Assembly (NCBI GenBank): GCA_007922225.1
Contig: ML680037.1
Location: 3,702,876 to 3,766,875, forward strand
DNA: 64,000 nucleotides
Reading direction: 5' to 3'
DNA from: Emydura subglobosa
Lineage: Eukaryota; Chordata; Testudines; Chelidae
The notes beneath the pieces are model-generated. The model was not told where the DNA came from and did no database searches. It saw only the letters and a program-made list of their open reading frames with translations. Shown piece by piece: positions 1 through 10,200 of this stretch. The position numbers were made by a program, and so were the translations under genes. How positions within the stretch are numbered: position 1 is the first letter of the stretch; each line of letters opens with the position of its first letter.

Positions 1-205
1 GAAGAGGATGATCACATCATTAAAATAAGAAGGGGAGAATATCTGTGCTGAATGCAACTCGGGTAGGGGATGAAGAGCTCCCTCACTATCCCAATTCAAG
101 CACTGCAGGGATCAAGAGAAATCAGACAGATAGAAGTCTTGCAGAGAGAGATGGCTTTATATATCTGTAATTTAGCCTGCCTAGAAAAGGCAGAATGGTC
201 TAGTG

Positions 206-675
206 CAGCGGTTCTCAACCTTTTTTTTTTTTTTTTTTTAAACAGAGTACCACTCGGGTAAATTGACAGGGTAGAACTCGGTAAATTGGCGGGGTTGCGT
301 GGAGGGATCGATGCCCTCCGCCGAAGCCCTGCCGCCGTTTTGACCATTTTCGGTGGCAGGGAGGATGGGACTTTTGGTGTCAGTAGGCTTTCTTGGCAGC
401 GGCAAGGGGGGAGTGGTCAGCGGCGGCGCGGTTTCTCGGCGGCGGCACAGTTTCTCAGCGGCGGCAAATGGGGGGGATTCGGCGGCAAGGGGGTTTCGCA
501 GCGGGGGGAAATTCGGTGGCAGAGAGCTTTTTCGGCAGCGGCGGGGGGGGGATTCGGCGGCGGCAGGGTTTATCGGCGGTGGTGGTGGGGGGGGATTCAG
601 CGGCGGAATCGGCGGCAAGGTTTGCCTCGCGTACCACCGAGCCATCTTCCACATACTACCGGTTGAGAACCGCTG
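206..675. mobile_element. Non-autonomous hAT (Charlie-like) with GGC-rich core
   Basis: The element starts CAGCGGTTCTCAACC and ends with its exact reverse complement, a 15-bp perfect terminal inverted repeat. It is flanked by a perfect 8-bp target duplication, GTCTAGTG, at 198-205 and 676-683. An 8-bp duplication and CAG-type ends are hallmarks of hAT elements, and these ends resemble the Charlie/MER5 group. A poly-T run (221-239) follows the left end. The core encodes no transposase; the long open frames on both strands are by-products of the GC-rich repeat. Confidence 0.9.
395..620 (+). repeat. GGC/GGGGGGATTCGGCGGC degenerate minisatellite
   Basis: A G-rich degenerate tandem repeat built from GGCGGCGGCA and GGGGGGATTC-like units fills the middle of the hAT element. 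The plus strand has many closely spaced G runs, which could form G-quadruplexes; that is an inference. No matching GC-rich sequence lies in the surrounding intron. Confidence 0.8.
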
Positions 676-1086
676 GTCTAGTGGAAAGAGCACTTGACTG
701 GGAATCAGAAAACTTGGGTCCTATCCAATTGTTGCACTGACATGTTATGTCAACTTGGACATGTCATTTCTGCACCACTGTTTGCCCTTCCAACACCTTT
801 GTTCTGTCTATTCATATATGTAAAGCAGGATGCAAAAAAACCTGAAAACTGATCTTTATAATAGAAACATGAAAAGATTTTTCTCTACACTCTATTCATT
901 TAAAAGCTTAGCACTTTCAACTCCCATTTACTTTACTAGAAGTACATTAACAATTCAAGATCAAATTCCTTCTGTGTTTGCCATTTCTAACAAGTCAATC
1001 AAACCCAGTACTATAGTAGATTGTGGTTTTGGTTTATATGTAAACTAAAAACTACTGAAGTTGAAAAGATTTATGATTGTACTTAC

Positions 1087-1299
1087 TTGCAAATAATACT
1101 TCCTCTAGATTTACTATGACAAGGTTTAATCTGCAGTGAGCAAGCAATTGCCTTCCACATTTCTGGTTGACATTTTTTAATGTCAAGAACAGGAATGTTT
1201 ATAAATGGCATCTTAATACTTCCTTTCTCCCAAAGCTTCATGTCATTCATGGCTCCTTGGTCTGACTGGGCATTGCAGCTTCTAAAAAGTTCTGTTGGT
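1087..1299 (-). CDS. RECK: RECK exon 11
   Basis: This 213-bp exon has phase 2 at both ends, acceptor CCTTTAAG and donor GTAAGT. It begins [20 protein letters not shown] and includes [18 protein letters not shown], whose cysteine spacing suits the frizzled-like cysteine-rich region after CC5. The frame stays open to the donor. Exon 12 is not in the remaining 1 kb. Confidence 0.95.
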
Positions 1300-4200
1300 C
1301 TTAAAGGAAAAAAGTTAGCATAGCATCTTTATAAAGCAGGGAAAAAATAAATGTACTTTATACAACATAAATTCTACAACCTGTGTAGAACCTATGCTAT
1401 GTGTTGTTATTGGTATAAAAGACAACTGTGTACAACCCCTCCAAGAAAATGATTTTTAAAAATGATTTCATGAAGATACCTTAAAAATAATAAAAATGAG
1501 AAAATTAAGTGTTTAAAAGCTGAAACTCTGTTTTCAGCTCTACTTGTTGGGTGAAATCCTGATGCCATTGACTTCAATAGGGCCAAGATTTCACCTGTTG
1601 TGTCTATATATCATTGTCTGTAATTCCTAGACAAAGTTGGAGGGATCTAATTCAGTAACAGTCTTTCATATATATATTTAAAATTCCTAATGTATTCATT
1701 TTTGACCTTGTGCCTTATTTTTACATATATTATATAAATAAACAAGGGACAAGATTAAAAATTATACATTTGTATTCTTTCAGAGAACATTCACCACCAT
1801 CATAATCTATTGGAAAAATTCAGTGCTTTATAAAAAAGCTGCCTGAATACAACTCTGATTTGTATATCTCTGGAAGAATAAGAATTTTAAATAAGAACAG
1901 ATCATTCTGAGACAATTTTAGGAGGAAAATTTTAAAATTTAATATGAAAAGCTATATATTGTGACTACATTTTGTAATGTACAGTATACAGTATTTAAGT
2001 ATAGTTTTTTTGCTTTTAAGAACTGAAGGTTTACTTATAAATTGACAATTTGGTCTCAGTGGTATTTCAAAGTAAAAAAATCAGGACAATTACAAAAAGG
2101 ACCAGGTTTTGTTTCATAAGAGGGGCAGCAATGAATTGTAACAACATTTGTGGCAACTGTATTCTAATGTGCAGAACCAGATACATATCTAGAACTAGAT
2201 TTATACCTAAAACAACTAATGGAACAATAAAGAGTGAGTAATAAATGTCTATTTGTTGTACAATGAACAACCAGGGAAACATTTTACTAATGAGTAGCAA
2301 GATTTTACAATACACGTGAACTTTTATTCCAATCAGTCTCATCATGATAGCACTGAATATGTCTTTCGGAAGTGTGCTCTGTGTTTCAAAATTAAACACA
2401 GTTTCTCAAGAATCTTTCTAAAAAGATTTTACTTGAATAATGAAATAAAAAGTCACTATCTGATTACAAAACAATCTTTGGGAAAAAAAAACTATAACAT
2501 GAAGAATATAAATTGGAAAAAAAATTTACTTAAAGTACATGAATTTCTTTATGAAATATTTAATGAATTTCTGTTACCTGTTATTAAAATTAGTGCAGTA
2601 AGTGAGATTTCTACAGCCCAACTGACAAGGTTCTCGTACATCTGCTAAACAGGTCAACATGGAAACTTCAGCGGGGCTGTATTCACAAAAGCGATCAAAT
2701 TCTTGCCAACTCTGTGTATTGCCCCAGCTTGTGCTATAAAGTTTAGTGCATAATTCCCTGAAAAAAACAAATCAAATTAAAACAAAAGCAATTTTTTAGA
2801 TGTCTTGTACCATACAAAAAGAAACTACATATTCTCATCATGAAGCCCATATTCTTCAAAATTCTCACTAAAGTTTTGGTTTTTAACACCCAGACAGTTT
2901 GTAAGATTGGGCCCAATATGTAGATGTAGACAGACCATTCAAGTTGTTCTCCAGAGTGACAGATTTCATTTAAAAAGCAAAGTAACCCTCTAGCTATGAC
3001 ACTTGTGAAGAAAACTTCAGAATGTGAAGTAGGTACAAACAATGCAAAGATATCTACTGGAGTTTGTAGATAGCCTGAAATAGTAACTCTGAGGTGAGAA
3101 TTGCCCCATCCATTTCTATGGGTGATAACTCAGATGGTAATAAAGAGGGAAAAAGTTCTAACCCCATCCCTCAATTCCAAGTTATATAGTCTCCTGTTCA
3201 AAATGAGGAGCAGGAGGAGATGTCTGTCTTCCCCCAGTTCCCAAAGCTTGAGGCTTCGAGATGCTTTCATGGTTCTCAAAATACCCACACCACTATACAC
3301 ATGTCCTTGGTGGCAAACACTACACTTGTCTCTATCCAAATGTCAAGACCTCCAGGCTCCCCTCCCAGACAACTACTACAATACAGTTCCACAGTGAAAC
3401 ACAAAAATCTGCAGCATATTCAAAAACTGAAGGCAGGCTAAAATAAACTGAGTATTTAACATCAAATCAAGTAAATAAGAAACGGATATATTGATTGTTC
3501 TGCACTGTATTGTTGTGTTTTGGAGGACAAGCAGCACTGCATAATTCCAGGACATATAGGACCCTGTTTTCAGTTGCTTATAACTTTGGCAAACATACCT
3601 ATTTGTGCTGAAATTTTATATACTGTATGTCTCCCTCAGGCAGGTTTTTTTTTTTTTAAGATAATTTCAGTCAAAATGGGTTAGCTGTTTAGAGAACAAG
3701 ATTAGGGAAAAATACATTGTTTTACCTATGTTAAATTCTGGTAACCTTTTCAGGGACTTGAAATTTGGCTAGAGAAGGGCCTTTCTATCAGGAATGTGTA
3801 TTTTGCCATCTTTGTGAAAATTTGCCCAAATTTTGCCATTATAAGCCATTGAAAAAAATTACAGTTGTACATGCTCAGAAGATTTTTTCAGTTTTATCAG
3901 CTAAAATTGCTGACTGAGCATGCTCAAGTGTTTAACAGTTCTAGTGTGGAACAAACTATGCATGCATCACCCCACCGACAGCCTTATTTCTGGCATTATC
4001 TAACTTTGACTTCTTGACTCTGCAACCTTAATAATGTTCTTTTAACATTATCGCAGCCTGAAAGCCTAATGAAAAATCATAAAATTAACCATAGACATAG
4101 TATCTTTCACTCATTTTAGTCTTCTCCCAAATGCATATTAAAATAAAACAAAATCATTAAGGCTAAATTCACTTATAGCACTGAAGATGTTTCTGAATCA

Positions 4201-7200
4201 TATGACTTACTAAAAAACCCCAACCAGATACCAGTGCAGAGTTGTTTGGGTTTTTTTATATAAATGCAAAGAGTCTTGTAAATGTCCAAATCAGTTTTGC
4301 TCATAAAAATTGTAAATAAAAAAATTGCAAATAGAAAATCTGTTGCTGACCTTAGACTTTATGCGGTAAATTAAGTGGCTTTGCAGGCAAAAGTTTAATT
4401 TTGCAAGAAATAGGGGCTTACTATTGAAACCTTGACCTTCTATACTTACAGCTTTAACCAATTTTAATAAATAACAGCTGAGAATCAAATACAGAGGGAA
4501 AATGGAATGGAACATTTATAACAGATCCAAGCAAACCGAGAAAAAAAATTGAAAATCCTCATTGAATTCAAAAGTGAATTTTGGTTTGACTGCAACCATT
4601 TGAGCTTTGCTTTCTGCAGACATTAATGCATTCAAACTTTACTATGGCAAATGTTTACAAAACAGATTTTTTAGCTTGAATTTCAAATTTCAAATGGTTA
4701 ATGATGGTAAAATTCACAATTCACACTGTACTGGATAATACTTAGGCTATACAGAACTGCTACTGGTCCCTCACCGGATAATTTAGCTCTCCACCATGGG
4801 GTAAACTGGGATTATTACAAATGACTACATTATTTGTACAGTAATTTAGGTGACCTATGTCATAAACTACACAGTTATGTTTAACTGATTCAATTCATGA
4901 ATAATTTTAATAATTAAGAATTAATTATTCAAGAATTAAATGGCACATGAATGAGACTAGAAAAAACTCATGCAGTTAGTATAAATTATATGTTGTGAAC
5001 TGTTTGCTCAGTTCTAGTTCAGTGACACTATACTGCTTTCGCTGGTAACAGCCACATTGGTAGGTTTCTCAACCATATATTTGTGGTTGATCAAACTGGA
5101 AAAATATATTGTGGTGGGGTAGGCCTATTCCACCCTGTGGGTCCTGCACTTTACCAGCCACGCCAGTGGTGCGGCTGGGAGGGTAGCAGGGTGGCGGGGG
5201 GCACAGTCCCGCCCTCTACCCCGGGCCCAGACCCAGAGAACCTGCGAGGAGTGGTCTCACACTGCTTAGTCCCTGAGACCGACTACCTTCCCTAGGTCAC
5301 CTGTCCACGGCCCCACTGCTTGTGGCCTGCTCCCTGGTACCGGTGTGAAGGGTTGTTCTGCCTCCCCAGGCTGGAACCTCTCCATCTCTGGTCTGGTGGC
5401 AGCAACGGAGGATAGTCCCAAGCTCTGCAGCTGCAGCAGGGCAGGGCAGGGCAGGGCAGCTCCGCTCCCCTTTGCTTGGCTCTGCTTTCTCTCCTCCGGC
5501 TGTTAACTCCCTTTCAGCCCTCTCCGCCTGCCTGAAGTGTAGGCTTTTAACTGCTGGGGCAGTTTCTTTGATAGGCTCCAGGTGGCCTAATTGGCCCAAT
5601 TGCCTTGAATTAGCCCCAGCTGGGTTACCCAGAGAATAGGGCTTTATGGAGCCTGGGGCTAATATACATGCCTTCCAGCACCCTTTCATAGCCGTCCGGT
5701 CTGGCCCTGTCACACATCCTCCCCCCCTGCTCAAGCCCCCTGGGTTGGGCAACTTGGGACGTCAGACAGTGAACCCGGGACAGGCCATCGGCATTCCCGT
5801 GGCGACATCCTGCCTTGTGCTGTATGGTGAACCTGAAAGGTTGGAGGGACAAGAACCACTGGGTCACCCGCGCATTTTTCTCCCTGTTCCGCTGCATCCA
5901 CTGGAGGGGAGCATGATCAGTCACCAGGGTAAAGTGGCGTCCCAGCAGGTAGTAGCGGAGTGCCTCCATAGCCCACTTGACGGCAAGGCACTCCCTTTCC
6001 ACTACTGCATACCTATGCTCCCTCAGGAGGAGCTTCCTGCTGAGGTATATAACGGGCTGTTCCTCGTCACCCACCATCTGCGACAGGACCGCACCCAACT
6101 CCACCTCCGAGGTGTCGGTCTGCAGAATAAATTCCTTTGTAAAGTCGGGGGCGAGGAGTATGGGGTTACTGCAGAGGGCCGTCAGTACGTCTGTGAAGGC
6201 TTCCTCTGCTGCTGTGGTCCATTGTACCATGTCCGTGCCCCGGGCCTTGATCAAGTCTGTCAGGGGGCTGACTCGGGAGGCGAAATGGGGGATGAACTGT
6301 CGGTAGTACCCTACCACCCCCAAAAATGCTTGGACCTGCTTCTTTCGGTTAAGCCGGGGGCAATTCTGGATAGCTTCCAGCTTGTTGATTTGGGGTCTCA
6401 CCATACCCCGCCCTACAATGTATCTGAGGTATCTAGCCTCGGCTAGATCAATGGCACACTTGGCAGGATTGGCGGTGAGGCCAGCCCACCTCAAAGTGTG
6501 CAATACCCCTTCCACCTTCCTCAGATGTGTCTTCCAATCTGGTGTATGAATGACTATGTCATCCAGATACGCAGCAGCATAGTCGGCATGGGGGCGTAAC
6601 AGCTTGACCATTAGGCGTTGGAAGGTGGCTGGGGTCCCATGTAGTCGAAAGGGGAGGACTGTATTCTGGAACAACTCATCTGGTGTTGAAAATGCCGTCT
6701 TTTCCTTTGCCTCTGTAGCTAATGGGATTTGCCAATATCTGTTGGTCAAGTCCAGGGTAGTCAGGAATTGGGCCTTGCCCACTTGGTCCATGAGCTCATC
6801 TATACAAGGCATGGGGTATGCGTCAAACCGAGATACCTCGTTTAGCCGGCAGAAGTTATTGCAGAACCTCGTAGTGCCGTCCGGCTTCAGTACTAGCACG
6901 ATTGGGCTACACCACTGACTATGAGATTCTTCTATGACCCCCATCTCCAACATCTTTTTGACCTCAGCCTTAATCTCCTTTCTCTTGGCCTCAAGTACTC
7001 AGTAGGGTCTCATCATAGTCCTGGCCCCAGGGCTGGTGATAATGTGGTGAGAGACCTCTGTTGCTCGGCTTGGGCTAGTCGTGAAGACATCTTGATTCCG
7101 GGCTACCATCTCCGATGCCTTGGCCTTTTGGTTTGGTGTTAGGTCGGGGAATATCTTCACTTGTGCAGGTGCTACTACCTCCTGGATGAAGGTCATAAAT

Positions 7201-10200
7201 GCTTCTCGGGCTTTCCAGGGTTTTAATAAGTTGATATGGTAGATCTGCTCTTGCTTCCGGCGCCCTGGTTGCCGTACTTTATAGTTGGTCTCTCCCACGG
7301 GCTCGACCACTTCATAGGGTCCCTGCCACTGGGCCAACAGCTTGCTCTCAGTGGTAGGTACAAGGATCATCACCTGGTCTCCTGGCTGGAATCGTTGACC
7401 ATGGCGTGGCAACTATAGTGGACTTGTTGGGCCCCCGGGGCTTTCTCTAAATGTTCCCGCAAAATGGGAGTGACTCGGGCTATCTGGTCCCTCATCTGGA
7501 GCACATGATAGATAACATTCTTTCCCGAGGTGGGCTCCTCCTCCCAGGTTTCCCTGGCTATTGTCCAAGATGCCCTGGGGGTGGCACCCATACAGTAGTT
7601 CAAAGAGGGAGAACCCTGTGGAGGCCTGGAGAACCTCCCGATTGGCGAACATAAGGTATGGCAATAGGCATTCCAGTCCTTGCCGTCTCAGCTCACCACC
7701 TTCTTGATCATGGCCGTGAGGGTTCTATTGAACCTCTCCACAAGGCTGTCCCTCTGGGAGTGGTAGACGGAGGTCTGTAGGGCTCGTACCCATAGGAGAG
7801 TGCACAAGTCCTTCATTAGCTTCGACATAAACGGGGTCCCTTGATCCGTTAGTATCTCCTTGGGTAGCCCCACCCGGGCAAAAATCTTCACTAACTCAGT
7901 TGAGATCACTTTAGAAGTGGTATTCCGCAAGGGAATGGCTTCTGGGTACCTGGTAGCATAATCGAGGACAACAAGTATATGTTGGTGTCCCCTGGCTGTT
8001 TTCTCCAAGGGACCCACTAGGTACATAGCAATATGTTCGAATGGGATCTCAATAATGGGTTGGGTCACTAAAGGGGCCCGCAAGTGAGGCTGGGGGCTGT
8101 GTAGCTGGCACTCGGGGATGGTGGCGCAATAGCGCCGAACTTCCTCATGTATACCTGGCCAAAAGAACCTTCTCAGGATTCGGGCCAGGGTCTTTTCTAC
8201 GGCCAAGTGCCCCCCAATGAGGAGACTGTGTGCTAAGCTCAGCATGGCATTTTGGTGCTTCCAAGGCACCAGAAGCTGCAGCACCTGCTCCCCGCTCATC
8301 TCCGTGGCCCGATACAGCAGGTCCCCCTTTACCATAAAGTATGGCCCCAGGCCCCGAGTGCTTCCCTCCACTGGGACTCCATTGATCTTGGCCACTTCCT
8401 TTCTGGCATTGACATATCTTGGGTCGTCGGCTGGTCTCGATAGAAGTTTTCTCTCACTGTTCCTAGTTTTCCCAGCTCCAAGGAACCGGCCTCCACCCCG
8501 GCTTCTGGTTCAATGCGACTTGGCTCGGGGTCTGCTTCGGGGCCTTCTTCCCTCCAGGCTGTTTCTCTAGCTGCCGCCTGGGTCTGCCTGCCTACCATGG
8601 CAGGCTTCAGCCCCTGGACTAGGATTCTTGTGCCCAAAGCCTTTGCTGCCCTCCTTTCGGCCCTGGTCTTTTGGCCCTTCCCTGGGGCCAGAAATAGATC
8701 CTGGGCGATCTCATAGAACATTGGGGGGTGGCGATTGGGGGTATGGGGGGGGTCTGCCTTGTGGTTTCAGGTTCCTCCGCTCCCCCTGCCCCCTCCAGGG
8801 GAAGGAGGGTCCCAAAGCCCGGGAAGTCACTTCCTGTGAGAACTGGGTATGGGAGCCTAGGAACCACTCCTGTTGTCACTCTGGTGACACCTTCCTGAAC
8901 TTCGATGTTCATTGGGATGGTGGGGTAGTAGCTTACGGAGCCATGGACACACGTCACCCCTGTGCGTTTAGCTTGTGCTAACTGGCTGTGCTTCACCAGT
9001 TTTCCCGAGATGAGCGTAATGGTGCTCCCAGAGTCCAGCAGTGCCAGGGTCTTGACTCTGTTCAGCTTCACAGGCCTCGTGTATCTGTGTGGGGTTAGGG
9101 AGACCCCTACGAGGTGGATTAGGCTACAGGAGTCCGGCCAGGTTCCCAGGTTGCACTGCATGGGTTCTTCGGCGTTGGGACATTGGGCAGCTGTGTCCCC
9201 ACTCGCATAGCATCAGTAGGGGGCCCTAGGCACCCCTTTGTTCTTTGGGCTAAGGGGTCTGGCTCTATCCTCCCTGCCCGCATTACCCCGTCCCTTGGTG
9301 GCCTCCAGTAGGCCTTCTGTTTCCTTCATCTTTCACCTGGTCCTCACCAGGTTCTCAGGCGTCCGGAGCCCCGGAACAGGGGAGGGTCATCTTACCCGGG
9401 GCAAGTCCTCTCTGATTGGCCAGGCGAGACCCCTGGCCATTACATGCCTCTCTACTAGTGCAACCAAGTCATCATAAGAAGAGGGGTCATTCTGTCCTAC
9501 CCAAGCACGGAGATCGGCTGGCAGCCCCCCACATATCGGTCGATAACCAGGATCTCCAGGACCTTCTCCAGCCGGGAACCTCTGGCTGCAGCCACTTCTT
9601 GGCGAGGTAGACAAGATCAAATAGCTGCGACTGCGGAGCCTTGCCCTCCTGAAATCTCCAGTGGTGGTACCTCTGGGCCCGCACAGCTGTCGTTACCCCT
9701 GACCGAGCCAGGAATTCTGCTTTTAACTGGGAATAGTCCGCTGCTGCCACCGCGGGTAGGTCATAATAGGCCTCCGGGGCTTCTCCACACAAAAATGGGG
9801 CAAGAATACCAGCCCACTGAGCCTGGGGCCAAGCCTCACGCGCAACAAACCCACTCAAAAGTAAGGTGGTATGCCTCCACATCGTCCTCCCCAGTCATCT
9901 TCTGCAGATAGCCAGTGGCCTGTAGCGTTCACGCCCCATCCGGCCCCGAGGTTTGAGAAGCCAGGGTCCTCGGCTGGGCCACCACTTCTCGCAAAAGGAC
10001 CCGGTCTTGGTTGGCCTGGCTGATCAACAACTGATTAGTCTCTTGCTGAAGCCGCAGTAATTCCTGCTGGGTGGCCATCTGGGTCCGGGTGGTCTCCTGC
10101 TGGGCTGCTCTGGCCTGTATGAGTGCCTTTACTATGTAATCCATTGTGTTGAGGAGGAGGAGAAAAGAAAAATCCCCCACCCTCTTGTCTCACCCCTTCT

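Larger units (their letters stand above)
187..830 (+). repeat. MIR SINE, interrupted by a hAT insertion
   Basis: After removing 206-683, the flanks join into a MIR-like sequence: GGTCTAGTGGAAAGAGCAC, then a segment resembling the MIR tRNA-related part and its conserved core, followed by CATTTCTGC and a pyrimidine-rich end. Family assignment is by eye. The outer boundaries are approximate. Confidence 0.6.
1..1086. other. RECK intron 11, partial
   Basis: This stretch lies downstream of the exon 11 donor on the minus strand. It contains a MIR fragment split by a GGC-rich hAT element, listed separately. I found no exon and no other gene in it. Confidence 0.8.

Noticed and set aside
238..740. Several long overlapping open frames on both strands, proline- or glycine-rich
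   Set aside because: They lie inside the GGC-rich core of a non-autonomous hAT element and reflect low-complexity sequence. No frame resembles a protein family.
5646..6446. Long plus-strand frame opposite the RT
   Set aside because: It is the antisense shadow of the RT-RNase H coding strand, where the recognisable motifs all lie on the minus strand.
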